From a virus, in the IMG/VR virus record IMGVR_UViG_3300025309_000043, positions 1 through 27,993 of that record: a DNA stretch of 27,993 bases; one strand, 5' to 3'. Shown piece by piece: positions 12,655-20,404 of the stretch. The first letter of the stretch is position 1; every line of letters starts with the position of its first letter. The translations under genes and the position numbers were made by a program. Below the pieces are notes generated by a model. It had not been told where the DNA came from. It made no database searches and saw only the letters and a program-made list of their open reading frames with translations.

Positions 12655-12975
12655 TTATGCTCGTTTTTCGCCGAATAAATCCATTGTCTGTGTCGCGTTT
12701 TCGTCTTCGAGTTCTTCGCCGGCCGCGACTTTATAAATAAACCTTTCTGAAACGTTAAGCTCTCGGGCGATCTCGCGGGCGTTTACACCGTTAAAGAATT
12801 TTCTGACATATTGCCGCTGCGCTTTTTTAATGGAGCCGGTCGAAATATAAAGGCTCATTTTAGGAAAGTTTTCCCATAACGAGATCAGAACTTCGACTCC
12901 GCAGCATTCGGCGATATCTTTAGGATCACCGTCAAGTATGTCTTTAAGATTATCTATTTTTCTAATCCAATCCAT
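12655..12975 (-). CDS. mor: Mor-type middle/late transcription activator
   Basis: The 106-residue protein has the layout of the Mor/C family: an N-terminal dimerising part with LISLWENFPKMSLYIS and a C-terminal helix-turn-helix (VRKFFNGVNAREIARELN, then VSERFIYKVA). In Mu, Mor binds an imperfect dyad upstream of the middle promoter and recruits RNA polymerase, leading to late expression. Mu Mor is about 129 residues, so this one is slightly short. It is the last leftward early gene, and no second (C-like) activator is seen in the window, so this protein may control the late arms directly through the dyads at 4200-4282 (inference). Confidence 0.82.
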   Translation of the reverse strand: MDWIRKIDNLKDILDGDPKDIAECCGVEVLISLWENFPKMSLYISTGSIKKAQRQYVRKFFNGVNAREIARELNVSERFIYKVAAGEELEDENATQTMDLFGEKRA

Positions 12976-13013
12976 AAACGTGCGCCCGCCCTTTCGCTTT
13001 TAGCCTTTCTTTA

Positions 13014-13042
13014 ATTATACCCGATTATTTATTATTTTTCAA
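13014..13042 (-). promoter_or_regulatory. Promoter directly upstream of mor
   Basis: On the - strand, TTGAAA (13042-13037) and TATAAT (13019-13014) are separated by 17 bases and lie about 40 bases before the mor start. It would let mor be transcribed apart from the long early transcript. Confidence 0.65.
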
Positions 13043-13051
13043 CCTTTTCAA

Positions 13052-13609
13052 TTAAGCCGCCTCCTGGTCGCTTTCTTCGTGATCTACCGGCGCTGTCAGT
13101 TTATCTGTGTTTTCCTTGATCATCGCGTCGATGAACTTTTCGACTTCGTCACGGTTAGATTTTATGAGAACCATTTCAACGCCCGGCGACTTCTGGCAGT
13201 TTATTTTAACAAGTTCCTCGTCAGACAGCAGTTTTAACGTATCTTTAATTATCGTTTCCGAGGTTTTTATCATGTTTTCGGCCGAATCGCGCAGATTTTT
13301 TTTGATGAGTTCGATCGTTTTCGTTTCGTCGATAACCTTTATAATGCTTTTCGAACTCTGTAAGCCGACCTTTACGCCGTGAAAAACGTATGTTTTCGGT
13401 CTGACGAAAATAAGCCGGCTTTCGTCGATCGCTTCTTTTAAAAGCGCTTTTTCGATGCTTACGGCGTCCGCAAGCGGCTGAAGTTTTTTAAGATAGTTCT
13501 TTTTAATTTGATTGATCTCGGTTTCCATTTCATCGATAACGCTTGCCAACTGATTATTGGCTTCCGCAAATTTCTTCGTCTGGACTTCGATTTCCGATAA
13601 TGTTTTCAT
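13052..13609 (-). CDS. gam: Gam-like host-nuclease inhibitor (DNA end protector)
   Basis: The 185-residue protein is mostly alpha helix at both ends with a beta core, as in Mu Gam: an N-terminal coiled coil (NNQLASVIDEMETEINQIK), the core FHGVKVGLQSSKSIIKVI, and a second helix pair after it. Mu Gam (174 residues) is a Ku-like dimer that coats double-stranded DNA ends and blocks exonucleases such as RecBCD. AGGAGG precedes the ATG. The gene ends 33 bases before the mor promoter, at the end of the early cluster, in Mu order (gam before gemA/mor region is shuffled relative to Mu). Confidence 0.82.
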   Translation of the reverse strand: MKTLSEIEVQTKKFAEANNQLASVIDEMETEINQIKKNYLKKLQPLADAVSIEKALLKEAIDESRLIFVRPKTYVFHGVKVGLQSSKSIIKVIDETKTIELIKKNLRDSAENMIKTSETIIKDTLKLLSDEELVKINCQKSPGVEMVLIKSNRDEVEKFIDAMIKENTDKLTAPVDHEESDQEAA

Positions 13610-13632
13610 CTTTATTCCTCCTGAATTAAGCC

Positions 13633-13863
13633 TTAACGGCGATTTTTTAATATCTGTTTAAGGATGTCGATTGACAGCTCGACGAGCTGCTCATGTACCT
13701 GGCTGCCTTCGCCGGCGTCATAAACGCCCGGAGCAAAAGGAAGGACTCTGGTTATAAATGCGTATTGCTCTTCGCTGACTTCAATCGTAATTTTCAATGT
13801 TTTCACATTTTTTACGCTATCGCAGCAGCTATCCGGGATAGGTATTTTAGGCAGTCCCTTCAT
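13633..13863 (-). CDS. Small early protein of unknown function (76 aa)
   Basis: The chosen ATG at 13863 follows GAGAGGAA by seven bases; the longer form from 13899 overlaps the previous gene and lacks a comparable site. The product begins MKGLPKIPIPDSCCDS, has a beta strand TLKITIEVSEEQYAFI and a helical end (EQLVELSIDILKQIL). It carries a CC pair but no metal-binding cluster. It sits between a coiled-coil gene and gam in the leftward early cluster. No family is recognised; small genes here in Mu (the semi-essential early region) influence host physiology and replication. Confidence 0.6.
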   Translation of the reverse strand: MKGLPKIPIPDSCCDSVKNVKTLKITIEVSEEQYAFITRVLPFAPGVYDAGEGSQVHEQLVELSIDILKQILKNRR

Positions 13864-13891
13864 GGCATTTCCTCTCTTTTTCGATAGATTT

Positions 13892-14275
13892 TTACTCATT
13901 TTTTATTACCTTTGCAATGATAACCCGCAGATTCGACGACAGTTGGATTTGCTCTATAAACTCCGCTTGCCATCCTTTTTTATACTTTTCAATTGCCTGT
14001 TCACATTCTCTAAGTTTTCCTTTAATGCTGTCAGCCGCATAAGCGAGCGTTTTTAAATCGCTTTCGAGCGCCGAAATATAGGCGGCCTGTTTGCCGGTTT
14101 CGGCGGCCAGGCGTTTTATCAGACCGTCTTTTATTTCCGCGCTTCTTTCGAGTTCTTCGATCCTGACGGCAAGAGCCTGTGACGCGTCTTTTATTTCGTC
14201 ATAGGCTTCCATGCGCAGAGGCACCATAGATGATAATGCATTGCGTATTGCCTTTACATGATGATTCTCTTTCAT
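13892..14275 (-). CDS. Coiled-coil early protein of unknown function
   Basis: The 127-residue protein is nearly all alpha helix with heptad-like spacing: DASQALAVRIEELERSAEI, LIKRLAAETGKQAAYIS, ALESDLKTLAYAADSIK and CEQAIEKYKKGW. A good AAGGAG lies five bases before the ATG. It has no membrane segment or signal peptide. It lies in the semi-essential early region between two small genes. It probably forms a dimer or bundle; the partner is unknown. Confidence 0.65.
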   Translation of the reverse strand: MKENHHVKAIRNALSSMVPLRMEAYDEIKDASQALAVRIEELERSAEIKDGLIKRLAAETGKQAAYISALESDLKTLAYAADSIKGKLRECEQAIEKYKKGWQAEFIEQIQLSSNLRVIIAKVIKNE

Positions 14276-14355
14276 TTTTACTCCTTGTTTACGTTTTTTT
14301 TAAAAACTTCCTTTTTAGTTTACATCGATCTTTGACAATTGCTTTTTCGCTCTTT

Positions 14356-14586
14356 TTATGCCGCCTTTATTCTTATACTTTCGCTGATCTGGCGGTTGGT
14401 CTGGTCGTAGGTTTCGGCCTGCCGCGCGATCTGCCCGACGATATTGCGCATCATTTCGTAAAAGCCTTTTACTTCATCGGACAAGATCGGATTCGTGGCT
14501 ACCCACTTTTCGGCATTGACGATGCTCATATTCATCGCCTTGATTTTTTCTTTCTCTTCGTGTTTTAATGATACCGTAAACGTCAT
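14356..14586 (-). CDS. Small early protein of unknown function (76 aa)
   Basis: The product starts MTFTVSLKHEEKEKIKAMNM and is charged and helical throughout, ending in a possible coiled coil (FYEMMRNIVGQIARQAETYD). A GAGGAG site lies about ten bases before the ATG. The gene follows the OB-like small gene by seven bases, in the same leftward run, and precedes an 80-base gap. No motif permits a functional call. The shared direction, ribosome site and operon position support a real gene. Confidence 0.6.
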   Translation of the reverse strand: MTFTVSLKHEEKEKIKAMNMSIVNAEKWVATNPILSDEVKGFYEMMRNIVGQIARQAETYDQTNRQISESIRIKAA

Positions 14587-14593
14587 AAAATGC

Positions 14594-14836
14594 TCACTCC
14601 TCGCCTTTAATGCTGCTTATTTCGTATTTAACCTCGTTTCCGTTGATCTCATACTCGCCTTCGATCCGGACTTTCTGGCCGAGCTTCAGGCTGGTAAGTT
14701 GATGCATGAGAAACCGCGACATCCTTATGCGGTGCGTTTGCGGCTTGTGTCCAAAATCACGCACCGTCACATAGCACGCTTCGCGATCCGCATTGATTCC
14801 TTTGAGCGTCATTAACTCGTTTAATTTTATAGCCAA
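14594..14836 (-). CDS. Small beta-rich early protein, possible OB-like fold
   Basis: The start is TTG at 14836, preceded by AAGGAGG and directly following the gemA stop. The 80-residue product has alternating strands (CYVTVRDFGHKPQTHRIRMS, LKLGQKVRIEGEYEINGNEV, KYEISSIKG), with the GQKVRIEGEYE segment typical of small beta barrels that bind nucleic acid. An OB-type single-strand binding role in phage replication is plausible but unproven. The end of gemA and the start of this gene are adjacent, so they are probably translated in a coupled way. Confidence 0.6.
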   Translation of the reverse strand: MAIKLNELMTLKGINADREACYVTVRDFGHKPQTHRIRMSRFLMHQLTSLKLGQKVRIEGEYEINGNEVKYEISSIKGEE

Positions 14837-15304
14837 TTAAGCCGCCTCCTTATAGCTTTTCATCGCTTGTAGCGTTTTTATTATCTTATGAACCATTTCC
14901 TGTGTTATGAAACGTATATCCGACACGTGAAAGCGCTTTTCAATAAACTTGCGAAATGCGGCTTCGCGGTCTTCGTCGGTAGTCATATACGAAACGTCCT
15001 TCCACATCGCCTCTATTTTCCGCATTTGCAGCGGCGTCGCGCGATCGTCGCGCCCGGCGAAGTCATTGTATTTTTTGCGCCCCTGCCAGTTCGTCCAGCG
15101 GATGCCGCGGCCGTTTGCCATCGAAGAAAGCCGCCATAAAAGATTTTGCGCCTCGCCGTGCGTCATATCCTTACTCGATCTGACGCCGCGCTGGTTGCAC
15201 TGCGCGACATGCTCGCGGTATTCTTCGTCGCTCAGAGCAAGTTTCGATTTTAAAATATGGATCATCTTTATTTGCTGCTTATCAGCCATTGTTTTGTTGC
15301 TCAT
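14837..15304 (-). CDS. gemA: GemA-like regulator (Mu gp16, DUF1018)
   Basis: The protein contains QIKMIHILKSKLALSDEEYR, SSKDMTHGEAQNLLWRLSSM and RDDRATPLQMRKIEAMWKDV, which are the conserved blocks of the GemA/DUF1018 family. In Mu, gene 16 (gemA) affects host gene expression and DNA supercoiling. ATG 15304 is preferred, with GGAG eight bases upstream; a GTG at 15322 gives six extra residues. The length (155 residues) is normal for the family. It lies just downstream of the MuB-type gene in the leftward early transcript. Confidence 0.82.
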   Translation of the reverse strand: MSNKTMADKQQIKMIHILKSKLALSDEEYREHVAQCNQRGVRSSKDMTHGEAQNLLWRLSSMANGRGIRWTNWQGRKKYNDFAGRDDRATPLQMRKIEAMWKDVSYMTTDEDREAAFRKFIEKRFHVSDIRFITQEMVHKIIKTLQAMKSYKEAA

Positions 15305-15369
15305 CCTAACCACTCCATTCACGCCTTCGTTAATTTTTCTTTTTAACCTAGTTACCGCCGGCCGACAGC

Positions 15370-16257
15370 CTATACCATTAACATCATTCTGTGCGCGACG
15401 GTTTTTATGATCGTCGAATCGATATTGCGTTCGTTAATCTGCGCGGTGTCGTAGCATCTGTCGTAAAGTTTCGAGAATATTCTCGTGTTCGCTCCGCTGG
15501 CCTCGTGATAATGTTTCGCCAGCTCTTTCGATTCGCCGTTCGCTTCGAGCAGCGCTTCGAAATCGCTTATTTTAGGCTGCTCGATCTGCGCGACATTGCC
15601 CACGGCTCTGTTGAAAATCTGCTCGAAAGTCCCGCGAAGCCCCTGAAATTTATGCATGAGGCGCGGCATTCCGACGAACAGTACGCCTATGTGCGCGAAA
15701 TCGTTAAGCCGGCGCAGCTGTTCGAGCGCCCGGATGGACAAATGCTCCGCTTCGTCTATTATTACAAGCCTGTCCGAATCTTTCAGTTTTTCGACGCACT
15801 CCATAAAAAGCGAATTCGTCGAACCTGCTCCGCTAAAGCCGAGTTTGCGGTTAAGCGTACTCAGTATGGTTTTAAGCGTGCATGTCTGATCGCTTTCGAT
15901 TAAGACCGTGGCGGGATATTTGCGTACGTATTCCATAACCGCCGTAGTCTTGCCTATTCCTGACTGCCCGTATGCAACGCCGGGTTCGCATTTGATATGG
16001 CAGAGCCTGGCGACTTCAAAGAGACGCTTCGCCGGCATCGTCATGACGAACTTGAAGCGGCGCTTTTTAACGCTCAACTTCTCGCGTTCGTGCTCTAAAA
16101 AGCTCTTTACCGCCGTTTCGATTTTGTTCACGTTGCCGCTGTAAGTATCATTGATCCACTGGCTCAATGCCGATGTCGAAATGCCTAACGACGAACTTAA
16201 CTTTGTCAGAGAGATTCCGCGCCCTTCCATTACGTCTTTTACTGCCTGTTTTAACAT
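15370..16257 (-). CDS. MuB-type transposition ATPase / target-DNA activator
   Basis: ATG 16257 follows AAAGGAG by eight bases; an upstream in-frame GTG overlaps that site. The 295-residue product has an N-terminal helix-turn-helix (GISLTKLSSSLGISTSALSQ), as in MuB, then an AAA+ domain with Walker A GQSGIGKTT (residues 97-105), Walker B LVIIDEAEH (164-172) and a sensor region VLFVGMPRLMHKF. MuB binds target DNA in an ATP-dependent way, delivers it to the transposase and protects phage DNA from self-insertion. It is slightly shorter than Mu B (312). It follows the transposase gene by about 120 bases. Confidence 0.88.
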   Translation of the reverse strand: MLKQAVKDVMEGRGISLTKLSSSLGISTSALSQWINDTYSGNVNKIETAVKSFLEHEREKLSVKKRRFKFVMTMPAKRLFEVARLCHIKCEPGVAYGQSGIGKTTAVMEYVRKYPATVLIESDQTCTLKTILSTLNRKLGFSGAGSTNSLFMECVEKLKDSDRLVIIDEAEHLSIRALEQLRRLNDFAHIGVLFVGMPRLMHKFQGLRGTFEQIFNRAVGNVAQIEQPKISDFEALLEANGESKELAKHYHEASGANTRIFSKLYDRCYDTAQINERNIDSTIIKTVAHRMMLMV

Positions 16258-16375
16258 GTACTCCACTCCTTTATATTAATGGCCGTTTAAGGCCTGTTTA
16301 TTCATTCGATAAATGGCTTTTAAAATGACTTTTCCGCTATTAAATTGTCAATCATCACATTGGTCCGGTTGAGTT

Positions 16376-18469
16376 CTAACTAACTTTTCTTTTTAAGCGC
16401 TGTTCGTATTCCCATTCTTCTTTTTCGCTATATGAAGTAAACAACGGTGGGTCTTCCGGCGTTTCCGGCGGCAGCACTATTTCATCGGTATGCGCTTTTT
16501 CGGTTACCGCTACCACGCGTTTTTCTTCCGCCGCTATCTGCTTGCTCCACTCGATGTCTGAGCCGGCTTTACGGAAGGTTTCGACTTCGGCAGCCGCGTG
16601 CTTGCGCGTGTCTTTTAACTGCCGTTTTTGCCGCTTTATTGACTCTTTGAGGGTTTCGACATCCTGAACGGTGCCGCTGATCGCCGCGAGCGGATGCACT
16701 TTTTCAATGCGTTTAGCCAGGCATAAAAAGCGGCCGTCGGTAAGATATACTTTGATGTATGAAAGGTCGAAAAGGCTGTATTTTATTATGGCGTCACCTT
16801 TGTAACCGTATAGTATTTCGTCGTAATAATATTCTCCGAGAAATCTTATACCGTTGCGGTAGATCGTCGCCGTCTTTTCTACCATCATAAGATCGTCTAA
16901 ACGCGCCGCATCCACTCCGGGGCCCCGGCCGGCGTCGTAAACTTCGCCTATGGTGTGCCCTTCTACATGCGGGCACGGCTGCGCGTAATGAAACGCACGC
17001 CATTTTTCGATATACTTGATTGCTTGTTCGATAGTAGGGGTAAAATCAATCCTATTGGCTTTATGAAACTTCTCGTTACGCATACGCCATGCCGGTTTGT
17101 CGTTGATGTTAGCGCCGGTAAAGCTCGGCAGCAGCCTTTCGAACGTTTCCTGAAATTCCAAAAACCATCTTTCGATTATTTTCGCCCTGGCGTTATACGC
17201 TTCGGCATATACCGCTTTAATGCCCAATCTATTGAATAAACCCGTGAATCCGCATTCGCGAAAGTCCGCCGTTTGATTGAAAAACTTCGACCTGAAAGCT
17301 TTCCCGTTATCCTGATAAGCCGCTTTAGGCACTTTGCCGAGGTGTATTATCGAATTTCTGAGCGCCGAAGCTATGCACTGCGTGTTTTCTTCGAGCATGA
17401 TTTCGTATCCGCAGAGCGCGTAGCTTTTCCAGTCGATGTATGCGACCAGCATAGCGCGGCATGGTTTGCCCGTGAATGGGTTTATGACCTCGAATGACAG
17501 CCTGTGGCCGTCGGCTACAAGGCACTCGCCGACTTCGAGCAGCGAAGGATCGCGCGTTATGTATGAAGCAACCTTATCTTTAAGCGCTTTTTCGCCTTCG
17601 CGCTTCAGTATCCAGGTGTCGTAATGCCACCTCTGGTACCAGTCAAAATAGCGCCTGATAGTAGCTTCCGACACATCGAGCTCGACGCCTTTCGACTGAC
17701 ATTCGTATTTAGTGAGACGGTATGCGGTTCCAATGCTCATTTTATTAGCGTTTAAAACGAGAGGTTCGATTATTTTAAGTATTTCTTCGGGTATTTTCGG
17801 GCGGCCGGCCGGGTTAAACCAGCCTGGTATAAGCGCAGTATAATCATTTTTATTTTCTTTGAGTTTTCTCATCCATCCATAAATCGTTTGCATAGACACC
17901 TCCCCGATTATTCCGTATATCGTTGTATATACCGCCGCCGAGTTATAAGCGGCAATAAATTTGGAGTCGCAATCGCCTTTTTTCATCAATGGATGCGCTT
18001 CGCGATAACCCAGCAGCAGCTTTACAAGCTCATATTTCGCCAGCGCTATTCTTTTCGCCCGCTCGGGCGCTTCTACTATGTCTTTGCCGCTTGCGGCCAG
18101 GACCGGCGGCGCAGAGTCCGCCTTAATGAGTTCAGTTGTCGGTTCGTCCACCATAAATTTTGGTTTTTTGGGCGCTGCGGCCGGAGGCTTGCTCGCGGCC
18201 GCAACGCCTTTAAGGGTGGAGTGAGTTTTTCCCGCCGGCTGGGCTGACTTCCCGGTGTACGCTTCGGCGCCGGCAACCGAAAGTTTCGTTAACAACTTTT
18301 CACGAAGGTCCTGACTGATTGCAAACAAGCTGTATTCCGGAGTTTTCTGGCCTTTCTCGATGCGTTCGCCACATGGCTGCCAGGACTCGCGCTGCTTGCG
18401 TTTATTTATGCTATCTTTTGATATTTGCAGCTTATCGGCTATTTCTTTGACCGTAAATTTTGTTTGCAT
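16376..18469 (-). CDS. MuA-type DDE transposase
   Basis: The 697-residue protein has an N-terminal winged helix (FTVKEIADKLQISKDSINKR) of the type that binds the internal enhancer in MuA, a proline/alanine-rich linker (residues about 70-125), end-binding helical domains, and an RNase H-like catalytic core. The DDE residues are D320 (CLVADGHRL), D387 (AAYQDNGKAF) and E433 (KIIERWF). The first two are 67 residues apart, the same spacing as in MuA (D269, D336). A beta barrel and a lysine/arginine-rich C-terminal tail, which in MuA contacts MuB, follow. It catalyses strand transfer for integration and replicative transposition. Only a weak ribosome site (AAGGTGA) precedes the ATG. Confidence 0.92.
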   Translation of the reverse strand: MQTKFTVKEIADKLQISKDSINKRKQRESWQPCGERIEKGQKTPEYSLFAISQDLREKLLTKLSVAGAEAYTGKSAQPAGKTHSTLKGVAAASKPPAAAPKKPKFMVDEPTTELIKADSAPPVLAASGKDIVEAPERAKRIALAKYELVKLLLGYREAHPLMKKGDCDSKFIAAYNSAAVYTTIYGIIGEVSMQTIYGWMRKLKENKNDYTALIPGWFNPAGRPKIPEEILKIIEPLVLNANKMSIGTAYRLTKYECQSKGVELDVSEATIRRYFDWYQRWHYDTWILKREGEKALKDKVASYITRDPSLLEVGECLVADGHRLSFEVINPFTGKPCRAMLVAYIDWKSYALCGYEIMLEENTQCIASALRNSIIHLGKVPKAAYQDNGKAFRSKFFNQTADFRECGFTGLFNRLGIKAVYAEAYNARAKIIERWFLEFQETFERLLPSFTGANINDKPAWRMRNEKFHKANRIDFTPTIEQAIKYIEKWRAFHYAQPCPHVEGHTIGEVYDAGRGPGVDAARLDDLMMVEKTATIYRNGIRFLGEYYYDEILYGYKGDAIIKYSLFDLSYIKVYLTDGRFLCLAKRIEKVHPLAAISGTVQDVETLKESIKRQKRQLKDTRKHAAAEVETFRKAGSDIEWSKQIAAEEKRVVAVTEKAHTDEIVLPPETPEDPPLFTSYSEKEEWEYEQRLKRKVS

Positions 18470-18508
18470 TAACGTTCACCTTCAAACATTGCCATCCTGG
18501 TTAACTGT

Positions 18509-19198
18509 TTATTTTATTCCTTTTATAAGCGCATAAGCCCAGAGGAAAAGCCTTGTGTCGATTTCTTCGCATTTTTTTATGCTGATTTTAACGTTACCAG
18601 AGCAGGCTATTTTGATTGTGCGGATTCCGAACGGCGTATTTAAAATACCTTTGATGCTTGTCATATTGGAAACGTAGTTGTGATAAGGTGAAATATCTGA
18701 AAGGGTTTCGATGCGTCCGTCAATTCGAAGATTTTTAACGGTTGGATGCTCGATGCGATCCAGGGCGAGCGTTTTGATAAACGCCATACGATCGGATATT
18801 TTGAGCAGTTTTTCAGGCGAGATAAACAAAGGCCGCGGCTCGATCTTGCTGAACCTGAATATTTGCATGATCGCCGATTTTACGGCCGCCGGTTTTCCGA
18901 ACGTTACTATTAAATCGCGAAAAATAACCAGAAATCCTTCCGCTACAGCGTGATGTTTTAGTATTTTGACTTCGCCGGCTTCGAGAACTTCCGTTTCGCG
19001 CAGAAGTATTTCTTTAAAACCGGTCACTATATTTTCTTCTTCGCCTTTACCATCATGCAATATGTCGAAAAATCCGGGCCTGTGATTTCCGAGGTCGCAT
19101 ACGTTTTCTTTGGCGCACAGTTGATCCAAAAGGTTCTGAAGCCCGTTAACGCCGAATTCATAATATTGAAAACTGGTTTTTTTAGTTTCTATGTTCAC
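18509..19198 (-). CDS. Unknown 229-aa early protein upstream of the transposase
   Basis: The gene starts at GTG 19198 after GGAGGGAAA and ends 39 bases before the transposase start. The sequence begins MNIETKKTSFQYYEFGVNGL and has mixed alpha/beta character with six cysteines (for example ENVCDLGNHRPGFFDIL, IACSGNVKISIKKCEEID). It has no membrane helix and no motif that can be named. In Mu the ner gene is followed directly by A, so this is an extra gene at the head of the transposition operon. It may be a DNA-binding or accessory replication factor, but nothing in the sequence proves that. Confidence 0.65.
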   Translation of the reverse strand: MNIETKKTSFQYYEFGVNGLQNLLDQLCAKENVCDLGNHRPGFFDILHDGKGEEENIVTGFKEILLRETEVLEAGEVKILKHHAVAEGFLVIFRDLIVTFGKPAAVKSAIMQIFRFSKIEPRPLFISPEKLLKISDRMAFIKTLALDRIEHPTVKNLRIDGRIETLSDISPYHNYVSNMTSIKGILNTPFGIRTIKIACSGNVKISIKKCEEIDTRLFLWAYALIKGIK

Positions 19199-19211
19199 TC
19201 TTTCCCTCCAA

Positions 19212-19559
19212 TTATGGCCTTAAACCGTAGTTATTCATAAGTATGTTTTTCGCGCCGTCCTGGCCGAACAGCAAAACGTATGAATTGATAAGCTCGGGCG
19301 TCAGGTTGTCTGCTGCGCTTCCGTCATTTTGAACCTCGATAAAATTCATCTGAGCCGCGTCTTCTTGATTCTGGAACATGTCATTCAGCAGTTTGGCATA
19401 TCTCGGCAGTTTATCTACGTCGTAAAGCGCGATTTTATTATTGCCTTCAGTAATAAATTCCGCGGGTTTAACGCCGTTCTTGTTTATATGCTGATAAATT
19501 GCCTGGCAGCTGATCCTCAATTTATTCGCTATTTCGTTGACGCTTAATCTTTTTTCCAC
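19212..19559 (-). CDS. Helix-turn-helix early regulator
   Basis: The start is set at GTG 19559, seven bases after AAAGGAG; a longer frame begins at 19592 but overlaps the upstream gene. The 115-residue product has an N-terminal helix-turn-helix (RLSVNEIANKLRISCQAIYQ, then HINKNG) like excisionase/MerR-type or phage DNA-binding proteins, and a polar C-terminal half ending NILMNNYGLRP. It lies between a Ner-like gene and the unknown gene before the transposase. It probably binds early-region DNA. Which target is not shown. Confidence 0.68.
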   Translation of the reverse strand: MEKRLSVNEIANKLRISCQAIYQHINKNGVKPAEFITEGNNKIALYDVDKLPRYAKLLNDMFQNQEDAAQMNFIEVQNDGSAADNLTPELINSYVLLFGQDGAKNILMNNYGLRP

Positions 19560-19573
19560 TCTGTAACTCCTTT

Positions 19574-19774
19574 CTATGCCGCTTCCGGCCATAATTCATT
19601 GTAAGGTATTTCCAGGCAGTCCGCGATCGCTTTCTTGATCCTGGGTGATTTCGAATGCCCATGAATAACCATGGAAACCCACTGATACGTGACGCCGGTT
19701 TGTTTGGCGATCTGCGCATTCGTTATTTTTCTGGCCTTCATTTCCGCTTTAATGCGGTTTAAATTAACGTTCAT
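19574..19774 (-). CDS. Ner-like HTH regulator
   Basis: ATG 19774 follows GAGGTGA by five bases; the longer frame from 19861 crosses the opposing promoter and is unlikely. The 66-residue product is essentially one helix-turn-helix (ITNAQIAKQTGVTYQWVSMV) and ends ADCLEIPYNELWPEAA, the LG(I/V)PxxELWP ending typical of the Ner/Nlp family. Mu Ner (75 residues) represses early transcription after the first burst of transposase synthesis. A paralogue lies at 20405-20635. The same GAGGTGA ribosome site precedes both. Confidence 0.75.
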   Translation of the reverse strand: MNVNLNRIKAEMKARKITNAQIAKQTGVTYQWVSMVIHGHSKSPRIKKAIADCLEIPYNELWPEAA

Positions 19775-19794
19775 TACGTTCACCTCAAAAAAAT

Positions 19795-19823
19795 TTGCTT
19801 TTATCTTTTTTTTGTTGTATAAT
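19795..19823 (+). promoter_or_regulatory. Rightward promoter inside the leftward early region
   Basis: TTGCTT (19795-19800) and TATAAT (19818-19823) are spaced by 17 bases on the + strand. The transcript would start near 19830, cross two copies of AAGTTTTTC and reach a ribosome site GGGAGG before the ATG at 19874. It opposes the leftward early transcript. Confidence 0.68.
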
Positions 19824-19873
19824 ATTTCAAGTTTTTCAAGTTTTTCAACTAACCGATTCAAGGGAGGTCATAT

Positions 19874-20059
19874 ATGAATGAAAAAGTTTTAAAATCTATG
19901 TTTTCTGCATTAATGACTAACGCTCACGTAAATTTAGTAAATGCTAATATTAAGAGCGGAAGCCGGAAATCCGATAAAACAATTCAAGAAGATGTTATTA
20001 AAATTTATGACTCATATTTTCACAAGTTTGATTTTTCACAAAAGAACAGTCAGGATTAA
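19874..20059 (+). CDS. Small + strand protein inside the leftward early region
   Basis: The 61-residue product (MNEKVLKSMFSALMTNAHVN and onwards) has its own promoter (19795-19823) and an excellent GGGAGG seven bases before the ATG. It is helical and lysine/serine-rich, without a membrane helix or known motif. Its last 62 bases overlap, tail to tail, the 3' end of the leftward gene 19998-20192, so the two messages are complementary there. Being transcribed like the repressor, it may be expressed in the lysogen. It could be an antirepressor, a cargo peptide or an immunity factor; this is inference. Confidence 0.6.
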   Translation: MNEKVLKSMFSALMTNAHVNLVNANIKSGSRKSDKTIQEDVIKIYDSYFHKFDFSQKNSQD

Positions 20060-20192
20060 GTTTTGTAGTTCTGATGATTTTTTTTAATTCATCCAATAAT
20101 GAAAGTGCCGTGCTAAAAGTTAGATCATTTACTATATATTTATTGAATATTTGATTGGCACGAGGTTTTATGCTTAAACTGTTATTTTTCAC
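19998..20192 (-). CDS. Small early protein of unknown function (64 aa)
   Basis: Its ATG overlaps the stop of the upstream gene (ATGA-type overlap, 20189-20192), which supports coupled translation. The product (MKNNSLSIKPRANQIFNKYI and onwards) is basic with a middle helix (STALSLLDELKKIIRTTKL). Its 3' part overlaps the opposing gene 19874-20059. No motif is recognised. The overlap with a convergent gene makes it less certain than its neighbours. Confidence 0.5.
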   Translation of the reverse strand: MKNNSLSIKPRANQIFNKYIVNDLTFSTALSLLDELKKIIRTTKLNPDCSFVKNQTCENMSHKF

Positions 20193-20386
20193 TGGTGCTC
20201 CTTTATGGCTGTAAAATTGCGCTCAATTTTATCAAACTCAAAAGCGGCCTCTTCGGCCGTTTTAAAGTTCACATAAAACGGCTTGGTCTTATCGATGAAA
20301 TAGAAAAGAATTTTATTGCCCTTGAGTTCAATTTGATTTACCTGCTGGAGGTTGATTAAAAATTGTTTGAATTTTAAAAACTTCAT
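20189..20386 (-). CDS. Small early protein, beta-rich (65 aa)
   Basis: The 65-residue product has a pattern of five short strands and a C-terminal helix (INLQQVNQIELKGNKILFYF, VNFKTAEEAAFEFDKIE), like the small PH-like proteins found in many phages and bacteria. GAGGACC precedes the ATG. It is the second gene of the leftward early transcript, 19 bases after the HTH gene. No role can be assigned; a regulator of the switch or a replication helper would fit its place. Confidence 0.6.
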   Translation of the reverse strand: MKFLKFKQFLINLQQVNQIELKGNKILFYFIDKTKPFYVNFKTAEEAAFEFDKIERNFTAIKEHQ

Positions 20387-20404
20387 TGGTCCTCGCTTTC
20401 GTTA

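Noticed and set aside
15391-15903. Rightward 170-codon frame inside the MuB-type gene
   Set aside because: It is the antisense of the ATPase domain; codon pattern and motifs support only the leftward gene.
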